A stretch of 64,000 nucleotides of DNA from Paenibacillus sp. OK003. GTDB lineage: Bacteria > Bacillota > Bacilli > Paenibacillales > Paenibacillaceae. The number at the start of each line of letters is the position of its first letter. Position 1 is the first letter of the stretch. Positions 43,561 to 51,699 of the stretch are shown here, piece by piece. The notes below the pieces were generated by a model that was given only the letters and a program-made list of their open reading frames with translations, did not search any database and was not told the DNA's origin. Made by a program: the position numbers and the translations under genes. Where the stretch lies: assembly GCF_900109515.1 (NCBI RefSeq), contig NZ_FOBD01000022.1:1-64000 (forward strand), read 5' to 3'.

Positions 43561-44099
43561 TCCAAATACTCCTTAATGATTTCCAGAGGCTCTCCTGAGA
43601 CCCAGCTCAGGTCCTTCCCCAATAATTTTTCCTGATGAACATAATAGATCATCGGTTGCCGAATCAGTTCTGCTTCATCACCCAACGGATGGATGGTAAA
43701 GCGCACCTTGTACGTGCCCACTGCATCAGGTATGGAGAACCCTGCAAATTCAGTTATCGTCGTTGATGACTGCCCCTGTAACGCTTGACGAAAAATTTCT
43801 TCCATTTCACCTGTGCTGCCGACGGAAGTAGGTCGAATAAATCGGTTGTCCTGTTTGTCATAAAAAGATATTGAACCCCAGCCAGGTACAAGCGGATATA
43901 CGGTATGCTGACCCTTGTCTTCTTTTGTGCGTGTGATGGTTAATTGCACCTCGTATTCATCCGTAGCTGTCTGCCGAATCGTGCCCTTCATGTTAACATC
44001 CTGCGCTGTAACGCTTGGAGCCAGATTATTATATACAATGAAAGCTGCTACAATAACAATTGCAATTCCAGTTAGCCAAAATATCGTACTTCTACGCAT
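43557..44099 (-). CDS. membrane-anchored hypothetical protein
   Basis: A 180-residue protein with one N-terminal transmembrane helix (about residues 7-25) and an extracellular beta-rich domain (NMKGTIRQTATDEYEVQLTI, then GTYKVRFTIHPLG) of immunoglobulin-like appearance. No family recognised. It lies between the cupin gene and the acetyltransferase, all on the minus strand and closely spaced. Confidence 0.75.
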   Translation of the reverse strand: MRRSTIFWLTGIAIVIVAAFIVYNNLAPSVTAQDVNMKGTIRQTATDEYEVQLTITRTKEDKGQHTVYPLVPGWGSISFYDKQDNRFIRPTSVGSTGEMEEIFRQALQGQSSTTITEFAGFSIPDAVGTYKVRFTIHPLGDEAELIRQPMIYYVHQEKLLGKDLSWVSGEPLEIIKEYLE

Positions 44100-44118
44100 G
44101 TATTTACCCCCAAGCTGA

Positions 44119-44559
44119 TTAACCGTAAGTCTGAAGTAATTCGCTCTCCATTAGTGCCTGTGTAACGCTGTCCAGTTCCGGAGAAGCAGACCAATCACTA
44201 TGTGTATTCAAACCATATTTAATCGTATGGATAACGCTATTGGCTGACATATATAAATTATGGTGTACTCCCGGTTCCACAATGATGTGATCTCCTTCGC
44301 CCATAACTCTGATTTCAAGCGTCTGATCATTCGCAAAATTTGCATAAGCAATCCAACCAGACTGCACAACATAGAACTCGGTTATATGGTTATGAAAGTG
44401 GCTATTTTGCCATCCTCCCTGAGATGAAGCTATCGTTCTGCAATAATAACTGCCATCCGCTGAAACCATTTTGTATTTCCGTTCCCCATTAGCCATCTGC
44501 TCGAAGGTGGTAATCACGTTGTCCGGCCCTAGATTTCGTTCTAAAGTTTCTCTATCCAA
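44119..44559 (-). CDS. cupin-like protein
   Basis: A 146-residue protein. SHFHNHITEFYVVQSGWIAY and GEGDHIIVEPGVHHNLYM form the two cupin motifs with histidines and a glutamate suited to bind a metal. Function unknown. The start is TTG at 44559: AGGAGG stands nine bases before it, while the upstream ATG at 44601 would place that ribosome site inside the gene. Confidence 0.82.
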   Translation of the reverse strand: MDRETLERNLGPDNVITTFEQMANGERKYKMVSADGSYYCRTIASSQGGWQNSHFHNHITEFYVVQSGWIAYANFANDQTLEIRVMGEGDHIIVEPGVHHNLYMSANSVIHTIKYGLNTHSDWSASPELDSVTQALMESELLQTYG

Positions 44560-44798
44560 ACCATTACACCTCCTGATCTGAAATACGAAGGTAGCATTCA
44601 AACTCTATAATCTTCCTTTAACGCCTTACAGCCTTCCAGATATATTTGTGCTCACGCACAGCAAGTCTCCCATCCCCCCAGAAGAAAATCCCATATTAAA
44701 CAACATTCGACACAAGCAAGTCGATTTCCCTGTACATAAGTTAACTTTTTTCTCACTAAAAAAGTTTCATCTATTCTCATCTTGTACTTGTTAAAATT

Positions 44799-44825
44799 TG
44801 AAACGCTTCTTTCATAGGCGCCGTA
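44799..44825 (+). promoter_or_regulatory. ECF (sigma-W-like) promoter of spo0M
   Basis: TGAAAC (44799-44804), 17 bases, CGTA (44822-44825) match the TGAAAC-N16/17-CGTA consensus of SigW-type sigma factors. The promoter is 60 bases from the spo0M start. To my knowledge spo0M of B. subtilis is also in the SigW regulon, which supports the call. Confidence 0.7.
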
Positions 44826-44885
44826 TTAAGCTCGAAGTCGCATTTTTCAACTTGGATAAACCAATAAGATGTGGAGGTTAAATGA

Positions 44886-45659
44886 ATGTCTTTTTTTAAG
44901 AAAATGTTAGCTAGTGTAGGTGTTGGAGCAGCCAAAGTAAATACAGAATTACATACACCTCAGGTTACGCCTGGAGGAGTCATCTCTGGGATCGTGTACA
45001 TCGAGGGTGGAGACGTGGAACAGAATGTAGAACGAATCTACCTTACGATCAAAACCCATTACATACGGGAGCACAATGATCGAAAAGTAAATGAAACTGC
45101 CGTTGTAGCCAAATACTTGCTTACCAAAGATTTTATATTACAGCCTGGCGCCAAACTGGAGAAGTCCTTCTCATTTGATCTGCCAGAAAATCTTCCAATT
45201 ACACTTCATCGTGCAGAGGTGTGGGTTGAAACTGGCCTCGATATATCAAGCGCCATGGACCCCTCAGACCGGGACAGACTGCATGTCGTTCCTACAAAAG
45301 ATATGAACACTGTGCTTGATGCGATTGATCTCCTCGGTTTCAAGCTGCGTGAAGTGACCAACGACTATGCTCCAAAGCTTGGTGGTAATCTTCCATTTGT
45401 ACAGGAATTTGAATTCGTGCCAACGAGCAAATTCCGCGGCTATTTGGATGAGCTGGAAGTACTGTTCTACCCGATGGGAGATTCACTGGAACTGTTGCTT
45501 CAGATCGACCGCCGTGCACGTGGACTCGGTGGCATTTTCTCGGAGGCGATGGGGACGGATGAGAGCTTTGTCCGACTGCATCTCTACGAGAGACACCTTG
45601 CACGGGGTGCGGATTCGGTTGCGCAAGGTCTGGAAGAAATCATCTCCAAGCATCTATAA
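44886..45659 (+). CDS. spo0M: sporulation-control protein Spo0M
   Basis: A 257-residue arrestin-like protein. The opening SFFKKMLASVGVGAAKVNTE, GGVISGIVYIEGG and the conserved RDRLHVVPTK match Spo0M/YgaI. Spo0M influences sporulation, cell-division and envelope-stress phenotypes in Bacillus. ATG at 44886 after GGAGG. It is the only plus-strand gene between 29.4 and 47.4 kb and is framed by its own ECF promoter and a strong terminator. Confidence 0.93.
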   Translation: MSFFKKMLASVGVGAAKVNTELHTPQVTPGGVISGIVYIEGGDVEQNVERIYLTIKTHYIREHNDRKVNETAVVAKYLLTKDFILQPGAKLEKSFSFDLPENLPITLHRAEVWVETGLDISSAMDPSDRDRLHVVPTKDMNTVLDAIDLLGFKLREVTNDYAPKLGGNLPFVQEFEFVPTSKFRGYLDELEVLFYPMGDSLELLLQIDRRARGLGGIFSEAMGTDESFVRLHLYERHLARGADSVAQGLEEIISKHL

Positions 45660-45683
45660 TATATTAATAATAGATTCAAAAAC

Positions 45684-45729
45684 AAAAAACAGTTCTCCTA
45701 CCAACTTCATTGGTATAGAACTGTTTTTT
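45684..45729. terminator. bidirectional terminator after spo0M
   Basis: AAAAAACAGTTCT (45684-45696) pairs exactly with AGAACTGTTTTTT (45717-45729). It also serves the converging gene ending at 45758. Confidence 0.88.
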
Positions 45730-45757
45730 GGCTATGCTTTCTTTTATTAATAAACAA

Positions 45758-46051
45758 TCAGGAACGCTGTGTCCAGCGCTGTATCCCCGATCGAAGTCCA
45801 TAGTATGCGGCAGCAAGCAAGAGAAATCCAACAGCAGCGATCAGAATGGAAGTCATATCCCAACGGGCAATGGAACCAAAAGCAACTCTGGACTGCAACG
45901 TGCTGGTAGATGAATCAGTGTGCATCATTTCAGGTGTATGATTCAGCGTCATTAACATTCCTTGAATGACATTCCAAGCCATAAAACCCAGTGTGAATAG
46001 CAAAGTTACCAACAGGGATTCCACACCTAATCGTTTGTTGATACTCATCAT
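45758..46051 (-). CDS. small two-helix membrane protein
   Basis: A 97-residue protein with helices at about residues 12-32 and 67-85 and an extracellular loop. A paired ATG start follows GAGGAGGC; the second ATG (46048) is better spaced. No family recognised. It is ten bases downstream of the TmrB-like gene, so both are probably on one transcript. Confidence 0.72.
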   Translation of the reverse strand: MMSINKRLGVESLLVTLLFTLGFMAWNVIQGMLMTLNHTPEMMHTDSSTSTLQSRVAFGSIARWDMTSILIAAVGFLLLAAAYYGLRSGIQRWTQRS

Positions 46052-46060
46052 TTTGCCTCC

Positions 46061-46597
46061 TCATTTACGGTTTGACAACACTTTGGAAGTTATAAAATTC
46101 ACTACATCATCTGTTGTTTGCCCATCCGTCTGAATGTACTCTTCAAAGCGTGCTCCATGGAATGCTTCGAGACACTTAACCGCTTGTTTAAAAGTCCATC
46201 CATCAGGCTCATCCCCACGCTTCAACAATCTCTCATGTAATGTTTCCATAGACGTCATCAGGGTAAAGTGAAACAGGTCAGCGTCGAGCTCTTTCAGACC
46301 CCGATGGATGTAACTGAACTGCTCGGACTTGTAAATGGTCATCGGAACAATCAGATGTTTGTTATACTTCTGCCTGATTTCACGGGCGACTTTCACGGTA
46401 AGGACTTTCCACAGCTCCATATCCTGAAAATCGTCCGTTTTCTCCACATCCATTCGGACGTCATCCACAATCACGTTTCTTAGCATGTATCCAATCTCTT
46501 CAGGATCGAAGATCATGCTGTTCGGAATTAACGTCTGCAGCTTGGTTGCCGCAGAGGTTTTACCCGAGCCAAATGCCCCATTAATCATCACAATCAT
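46061..46597 (-). CDS. TmrB-like P-loop protein
   Basis: A 178-residue P-loop NTPase close to TmrB of B. subtilis. It shares the opening INGAFGSGKTSAATKL (Walker A GSGKT near residue 10), FDPEEIGYMLRNVI, LIVPMTIYKSEQF, FHFTLMTSMETLHERLLKRG and FEEYIQTDGQ. TmrB gives tunicamycin resistance, apparently by binding the drug at the membrane. This copy lacks the C-terminal amphipathic extension of TmrB, which is about 20 residues longer, so resistance is uncertain. Confidence 0.88.
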   Translation of the reverse strand: MIVMINGAFGSGKTSAATKLQTLIPNSMIFDPEEIGYMLRNVIVDDVRMDVEKTDDFQDMELWKVLTVKVAREIRQKYNKHLIVPMTIYKSEQFSYIHRGLKELDADLFHFTLMTSMETLHERLLKRGDEPDGWTFKQAVKCLEAFHGARFEEYIQTDGQTTDDVVNFITSKVLSNRK

Positions 46598-46622
46598 AAT
46601 GACGTCCTCCTGCGTGTCAGAT

Positions 46623-47192
46623 TCAATTAGACAAGAGCTGCTCCAACTCCTGTTTCAGACGATCTTTGTTCGTATCGACATATTGATAAAGGAGTTCAAA
46701 AACCTCTTCATTATCCGATTGCATGCTTAGATTAGCCGCTTCCAGCTCCACCCGCTGTAAAACCTCATGGATCTGTTGTCCATGTGTATTCAAGGTCGTT
46801 GTTACATCTTGTTCGGAGAGTGCATTCACATTTTCTCTTAACTGCTCAGGTGTCACACCACTTTCGGATAACATATGCTGGATGTTCTTCAGAATCTCTG
46901 CATCCGCATCATTGCCTATGCGCTGCATTGCTTCCGTCGTTTCACGCAGAAACTGTCCGCTCGCATTTTCAAGAAAACCAGTCATGCCACTCATGGATAG
47001 CTCTGTATCCAGATCTACGATCAGGATGGTATCTCGCAATACTTGTGGAAGTTCAGGTCCGCACTCCCGAATGGTCGCAAATTCCGCACGATACAGATCC
47101 ATGGCAACACTCCCCACCACTTCCTCACCCGACATGCTTTCAACCTGATCCAAGGGTAATAATTGCTGCAATTCTTCCTGTAATTTGTTCAT
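46623..47192 (-). CDS. hypothetical protein, DUF4375/DMP19-like
   Basis: A 189-residue acidic protein. The central part TELSMSGMTGFLENASGQFL, then ETTEAMQRIGNDADAEILK, resembles the DMP19/DUF4375 family, some members of which mimic DNA. The rest is helical and acidic. The similarity is modest and the function unassigned. It lies 25 bases upstream of the TmrB-like gene on the same strand. Confidence 0.65.
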   Translation of the reverse strand: MNKLQEELQQLLPLDQVESMSGEEVVGSVAMDLYRAEFATIRECGPELPQVLRDTILIVDLDTELSMSGMTGFLENASGQFLRETTEAMQRIGNDADAEILKNIQHMLSESGVTPEQLRENVNALSEQDVTTTLNTHGQQIHEVLQRVELEAANLSMQSDNEEVFELLYQYVDTNKDRLKQELEQLLSN

Positions 47193-47436
47193 CTCTCTGC
47201 CTCCTGTATCTCTCTATCTATATAAGTTGGACGAATGATTTCACACGGGTCCACTATAACTAAACGCCTATACATCATAGCAGAATATGTTATATAAGTT
47301 TATCCGCTGTACGTTTGCACCAATTCAATTCCCCACACACTTTACACGGAATACGGATAAAGTTAACCTGCACTTGACCTTTGGAACATGATACGATGTT
47401 ATGATCTTGTCATCAAGAGTCTTGGGAGGGGTTATG

Positions 47437-48594
47437 ATGCGCCTGGCCTTGTTCACCGACACCTATGTTCCGGAAACCAATGGTGTTGCCGGTACGCTGC
47501 ACCGCTTGAGTAATCACTTGAACCGCAAAGGCATTGAGCATCTGTTATTCACACCACAGTCTGTTATTGAAGGCAACGATGCCGCTCCGGTCCGTTCGGT
47601 TACCAACATCCCCTTTTTCCTCTACCCGGAATGTCGTATTGCCTTACCTAATCGAGCAGCCATTCATCGGGAGTTAAAGACTTTTCAGCCAGATTTGCTG
47701 CATATCGCCACTCCGTTCAATATGGGTCTTTTCGGTCTCAGATATGCGCACAAGTATCAGCTTCCACATGTCATCTCCTACCATACTCACTTCGATCGGT
47801 ACCTCGAATACTACAAGTTGAAAAGCGTCATTCCTCTTTACTGGAAGTATATCCAATGGTTCCACCGAGCCTGTGATGCAACATTGACACCGTCTCAAGA
47901 GACCTTAAACTCATTGCAATCAAAAGGTATTCAACGTCTGAAGTTATGGTCCCGCGGGATCGATTGCAGCCTGTATTCACCTGATAAACGAAGTTCCGAT
48001 ATCCGTACTCGCTACAATATAACGGCTCCTCTAATTCTACTCTACGTTGGACGAATTGCCCCGGAAAAAGATATCGCTACCCTCACCCTTGCCATGCAGC
48101 AGTTGCCAGAACATATGCAAGCCCGTGTACACTGGATCATTGTAGGCGATGGGCCATTGCTCCCCAAAATGCGTATGCAATCCCCACCCAATGTCACCTT
48201 TACAGGGTATCTGCATGGTGAAGAGCTTGCTGCTATGTATGCTTCGGCAGATCTCTTTGTGTTTCCTTCCTCAACAGAAACATTTGGCAATGTGGTGCTG
48301 GAGGCGATGGCTTCGGGATTGCCGGTTCTCGCTGCGAATGGTGGCGGTGTAAAAGACTTGGTCACACATCATCGAAGCGGTGTTCTGTTCGAGCCGGGTA
48401 ATGCGGATGCATTGATTCGGGAGATATGCCTCTGGGGAGATCATATGGATCAACTGAGGACTATGGGTCTTGAAGGTCGAAAACTTGCTGAGCAGCGATC
48501 GTGGGATCACATTTTTGACAGGTTAGTCGGAGATTATGAGGAAGCCATTGAGAATCGGAGAAGACGCACGAAAGATCGAATCATCACAGCTTGA
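47437..48594 (+). CDS. GT4-family glycosyltransferase
   Basis: A 385-residue GT-B glycosyltransferase. The N-terminal LFTDTYVPETNGVAGTLHRL and HVISYHTHFDRYLEYY, and the C-terminal E-x7-E region SSTETFGNVVLEAMASGLPV, match the MgtA/UgtP-neighbour type used for membrane glycolipids or mannosyl transfer. Retaining mechanism by family. Start at the second of two ATGs (47437), seven bases after GGGAGGG. It has its own terminator and stands alone. Confidence 0.9.
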   Translation: MRLALFTDTYVPETNGVAGTLHRLSNHLNRKGIEHLLFTPQSVIEGNDAAPVRSVTNIPFFLYPECRIALPNRAAIHRELKTFQPDLLHIATPFNMGLFGLRYAHKYQLPHVISYHTHFDRYLEYYKLKSVIPLYWKYIQWFHRACDATLTPSQETLNSLQSKGIQRLKLWSRGIDCSLYSPDKRSSDIRTRYNITAPLILLYVGRIAPEKDIATLTLAMQQLPEHMQARVHWIIVGDGPLLPKMRMQSPPNVTFTGYLHGEELAAMYASADLFVFPSSTETFGNVVLEAMASGLPVLAANGGGVKDLVTHHRSGVLFEPGNADALIREICLWGDHMDQLRTMGLEGRKLAEQRSWDHIFDRLVGDYEEAIENRRRRTKDRIITA

Positions 48595-48723
48595 TTTTCA
48601 TTAAATAAACCGAATTGAATAATGGATGATCACTGCTGCTCCAAGACCCATCTATTGAAGTTTGGATATTCATATCCATCATCCTTCCAAAGAGAGAATT
48701 TATATTCAATACGAGGTATTAAA

Positions 48724-48757
48724 AAAGAGCGGGGATGGTTAATATCCTCGCTCTTTA
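48724..48757 (+). terminator. terminator after the glycosyltransferase gene
   Basis: AAAGAGCGGGGAT pairs with ATCCTCGCTCTTT, flanked by A and T tracts. It lies about 130 bases after the stop codon. Confidence 0.75.
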
Positions 48758-48836
48758 TAACAGTCGCCTACAGACGTTTAAACGTATAGCTTTTTCGATC
48801 AGAGATAGGTCCCTTTCCCGGTCAAGACGTCTAACA

Positions 48837-49361
48837 TTACACAACGGGTTCAAAGGATATCGTATCTTGCATAATACTCCATTCTACCCTCGGTCTAGCC
48901 GCTGCCCCTTCCCCCTTTAGGACATTACCGATCCATATCTCGTCGGTCTCCTGATTCTGCAAAAAGTGCCGGATCGCTGCTTTAATCAGAATGGATGTAT
49001 GTAAATCCAGCAGCTCATCCAAAGGTATCCAAAATAACTCCCCTTCATCTGATGGAATAAAGGCTCGATGTGCCGTCTCACCAAAATATACAAACTGCTG
49101 CCGAACTTCACCGTCACTATACTGCAACAAAACATATCGAAGACGGAAATTATCAATTTCCGCTTGCTTGAATCCCGTCTCTTCTTCAATCTCCCGGTAA
49201 CTGGCGGTCATTGGTGAATTAAGCTCGCCGTGCTCCAGATGCCCGCCAATACCACCCCAGAACTCAAAATCGAACAGCCTGCTGCCTGCCTTCTTCATCA
49301 TTAACATGTCGTTGCCATTACTCAAAAATGCGGTAGCCATTTGTCTGATCTCCATGTGCAC
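48837..49361 (-). CDS. Nudix hydrolase
   Basis: A 174-residue Nudix protein; the box GGHLEHGELNSPMTASYREI followed by EEETGF is nearly canonical (about residues 38-62). Substrate unknown. A paired GTG/ATG start (49361 or 49355) follows GAGGTAGG. Confidence 0.87.
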   Translation of the reverse strand: MHMEIRQMATAFLSNGNDMLMMKKAGSRLFDFEFWGGIGGHLEHGELNSPMTASYREIEEETGFKQAEIDNFRLRYVLLQYSDGEVRQQFVYFGETAHRAFIPSDEGELFWIPLDELLDLHTSILIKAAIRHFLQNQETDEIWIGNVLKGEGAAARPRVEWSIMQDTISFEPVV

Positions 49362-49421
49362 CTACCTCACTGTTCTGTTATGTAATGTTGTGTTGCTTGA
49401 ATCTAATCTGACGATCTCCCC

Positions 49422-50090
49422 TTAGAGCAGGCCTTTTAATTCACCAAGATGCTCAATAGCATGCAATGGTTTGGTTGTAATGCTGTCCTGCCAAGGCTGA
49501 TTAACCTTCATCCAGATCGTGCTCATGCCTACTTTTGCCGCTCCTTCAACATCATTGACGGGATGATCTCCAATGTAGATACACTGCTCGGGAGAGAGGT
49601 TGAAATGATCCAATGCCAATTTGAAAATACGAGGATCGGGCTTTTTGACCCCAGCCTCTTCTGAAACGATAATATGATCAAAATCATCCCGGATTCCGAG
49701 TTGATCGATTTTGCCGTATTGAATCTCAGTTTTACCATTGGTAATTAAACCTGTTTTATATTTTCCCTTTAGATGCTGAACCACTTCTCTCGCCTGCTCC
49801 ATCAGAACCGCACTTTTCACATACTCTCTGCCATAGAACTCCATCAGCTCCGCGTGAGGTGGATTCTCAGCCCATGGTAATTCATGGAGCAGCTCGTTGA
49901 ACAAGACATCCTTGTCCTTGTAACCGTCCTCATCCAGCTCAATAATTCGTTTAAGAATATCATCCGTAGTCTCAAGATGAGCAAAATAAGTGTTGATCAA
50001 GCTCTGGCTGAAGCCTTCAAAGGTACTTGTTCTGTTGAGAATCGTATTGTCCAGATCAAAAATAATCGCTTTAATATGATCCATCGTCAT
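49422..50090 (-). CDS. HAD-superfamily hydrolase (YjjG/YfnB-like)
   Basis: A 222-residue HAD phosphatase. Motif I is IIFDLDNTIL (nucleophile and acid aspartates), motif II TGLITNGKT, the lysine lies in SEEAGVKKPDPRIF and motif III in IYIGDHPVNDVEGAAKVGM. The group includes pyrimidine 5'-nucleotidases of the YjjG type. Start at 50090 or at the second in-frame ATG, 50084, by spacing from AGGAGG. Confidence 0.9.
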   Translation of the reverse strand: MTMDHIKAIIFDLDNTILNRTSTFEGFSQSLINTYFAHLETTDDILKRIIELDEDGYKDKDVLFNELLHELPWAENPPHAELMEFYGREYVKSAVLMEQAREVVQHLKGKYKTGLITNGKTEIQYGKIDQLGIRDDFDHIIVSEEAGVKKPDPRIFKLALDHFNLSPEQCIYIGDHPVNDVEGAAKVGMSTIWMKVNQPWQDSITTKPLHAIEHLGELKGLL

Positions 50091-50116
50091 GCTCCTCCTG
50101 TCTGGTCTGTAAAACG

Positions 50117-50248
50117 TTATTTCCTCAATAGTTGCTCCAGTTTCCGATTGGTCTCGGCCTGCTCTTGAATTAACCGTTTCGTTTTACTTTCTATGCTGAT
50201 GAGTGTGACCGTCATAATAATGACACAAATGATCCCAATAAACCCCAT
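50117..50248 (-). CDS. 43-residue small membrane protein
   Basis: A short open frame with start ATG 50248 preceded by AGAGGTGAG. It encodes a hydrophobic N-terminal helix (GFIGIICVIIMTVTLIS) followed by a charged amphipathic stretch (KTKRLIQEQAETNRKLEQLL) that looks like a coiled coil. It is 26 bases upstream of the HAD gene, so it is probably co-transcribed. Such single-helix proteins are common in Paenibacillus; the function is unknown. Confidence 0.6.
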   Translation of the reverse strand: MGFIGIICVIIMTVTLISIESKTKRLIQEQAETNRKLEQLLRK

Positions 50249-50372
50249 AATATCTACTCACCTCTAACGTAATGTTTATTGTATTCTGTTAGCTGCGACT
50301 ACCATGAATTATAAACATGCAAACCCAACCATAGATTAGACCAGGGCTGGGTTTAGCTTGTAAAACTCAATT

Positions 50373-50543
50373 TCATTTCTTCTTTTTGTGATAATGGTAG
50401 CCTGTGCAAAGGCCCTTTTGTTTGGATTTCGCGGAACAATTATGTCCACCATTTTTGTCCAGTCTACCTGGATGGGCATAAGCTGAAGAAGATACACAAA
50501 TAAGTACGACAAAAGACAAGATTACAATGACAACCTTTTTCAT
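50373..50543 (-). CDS. 56-residue secreted YHYH-type protein
   Basis: A short frame with ATG 50543 following AAGGGTG. A clear signal peptide KKVVIVILSFVVLICVSSSA is followed by HPGRLDKNGGHNCSAKSKQK, GLCTGYHYH and a lysine tail. The HPGR-D-NGGH...C...C...YHYH layout is that of the YHYH domain, possibly metal-binding through histidines and cysteines. It is too short for most gene callers. Confidence 0.75.
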   Translation of the reverse strand: MKKVVIVILSFVVLICVSSSAYAHPGRLDKNGGHNCSAKSKQKGLCTGYHYHKKKK

Positions 50544-50646
50544 AAGTCACCCTTCGATCACACCCTATGCTTTAGGGCTTAATTCATCCTCCATCATTCT
50601 ACATGAAAACCCATAATTAGGATATCCTTATTACTCCAAAATTTGC

Positions 50647-51426
50647 TTATTCTATGATTTTAAACTTCCTCAACGCATGTGTGATGCCATCCTCACTTGC
50701 TCGCAGCGTGACATAGTCGGCACTTTGTTTGACGCGTTCTCCTCCGTTTTCCATCGCAATGCCAAGACCCACGTACTCTAGCAAATCAATATCATTTTCA
50801 CCATCGCCAAAAGCCATTGCTTCCTCTTTCGATATATTCAGGTGGTCGAGCACTTTTCCTGCCGCTATCGATTTGGATACTTCGTTCTCTTCCAGTACGT
50901 TAGACACGTAAGGATGAAACCTCACGAATTTCAATGCTGGAAATCTGGAATGGAATATCTCCGCTTCGGCTTGATCGGCATATAAACAAATGCAATACAC
51001 TTCCTGTTCCAAAGAACTGATGCTCAAGGGGTACTCCATCAGACCGAGCGTATCTCTCAATGCATCGATGACACGCACATCCGTTGTACATAAACCATTC
51101 ATCTCGAATGACTCTGTAAAATAAGAAATACTGCTGCCATTCATCTCGGCAAATTCACTGAATTCTCTAACCATTCGTGCAGAAAGCACCGATTTATGTA
51201 TCACTTCTTCACCGTTCTTGATCAATGCCCCGTTAGCCGAAATTATGGTATTAATCCCGAGTTTCTTGAAATCTCCGCATAAATTGTACGGTCTGCCAGT
51301 GACCAGCACGACCTGTATGCCCCTACGAACCAATTGTCGAATCGACTCCTCTGTACTTGGAGAGAGACTTCGATCCTTCTCACTGAGTAACGTACCGTCC
51401 ACGTCCATAAATACGATTTTAATCAA
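50647..51426 (-). CDS. Cof-type HAD-IIB phosphatase
   Basis: A 259-residue HAD hydrolase with VFMDVDGTLLS (motif I), VLVTGRPYN (motif II), the lysine near VSKSIAAGKV and MAFGDGENDIDLL (motif III). The large cap between residues 85 and 190 is of type IIB. These enzymes dephosphorylate sugar phosphates or flavin-type cofactors. TTG start at 51426 is fixed by AGGAGG seven bases before it. Confidence 0.92.
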   Translation of the reverse strand: MIKIVFMDVDGTLLSEKDRSLSPSTEESIRQLVRRGIQVVLVTGRPYNLCGDFKKLGINTIISANGALIKNGEEVIHKSVLSARMVREFSEFAEMNGSSISYFTESFEMNGLCTTDVRVIDALRDTLGLMEYPLSISSLEQEVYCICLYADQAEAEIFHSRFPALKFVRFHPYVSNVLEENEVSKSIAAGKVLDHLNISKEEAMAFGDGENDIDLLEYVGLGIAMENGGERVKQSADYVTLRASEDGITHALRKFKIIE

Positions 51427-51491
51427 AGGAACACCTCCTAAGTTATATCAATTGAACTAAAGCATATTTACACTTACCACTCCGATGACAG

Positions 51492-51645
51492 AACAACCTT
51501 CCGATCGCTGTTATCCCCAGATTTTTTTGATTACTATTTTAAAGGGGAAAATCCGGGAATAAAGGCGAGGTGTATGCTTCCGATGCAGCTTTCTTTACAG
51601 AAAGCTTGTAGCTCCGCTTCTTCAGGTTATTTCTGACCTCTCAAT
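51492..51645 (-). repeat. dispersed repeat family 1, copy C
   Basis: It starts CTTCCGATCGCTGTTATCCC, contains an internal AGCTTTCTTT/AAAGAAAGCT-like hairpin and ends GCTCCGCTTCTTCAGG and CCTCT. This is the reverse complement of copy A at 28099-28250 and is nearly full length. Confidence 0.75.
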
Positions 51646-51649
51646 ATTA

Positions 51650-51696
51650 AAAGGCAAGTGCTCAGTTAACTTAGTAGTCTTCCTGCACTTGCCTTT
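51650..51696 (-). terminator. terminator after the PH-domain pair
   Basis: AAAGGCAAGTGC (51650-51661) pairs exactly with GCACTTGCCTTT (51685-51696). On the minus strand TTTTAAT follows. Confidence 0.78.
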
Positions 51697-51699
51697 ACA

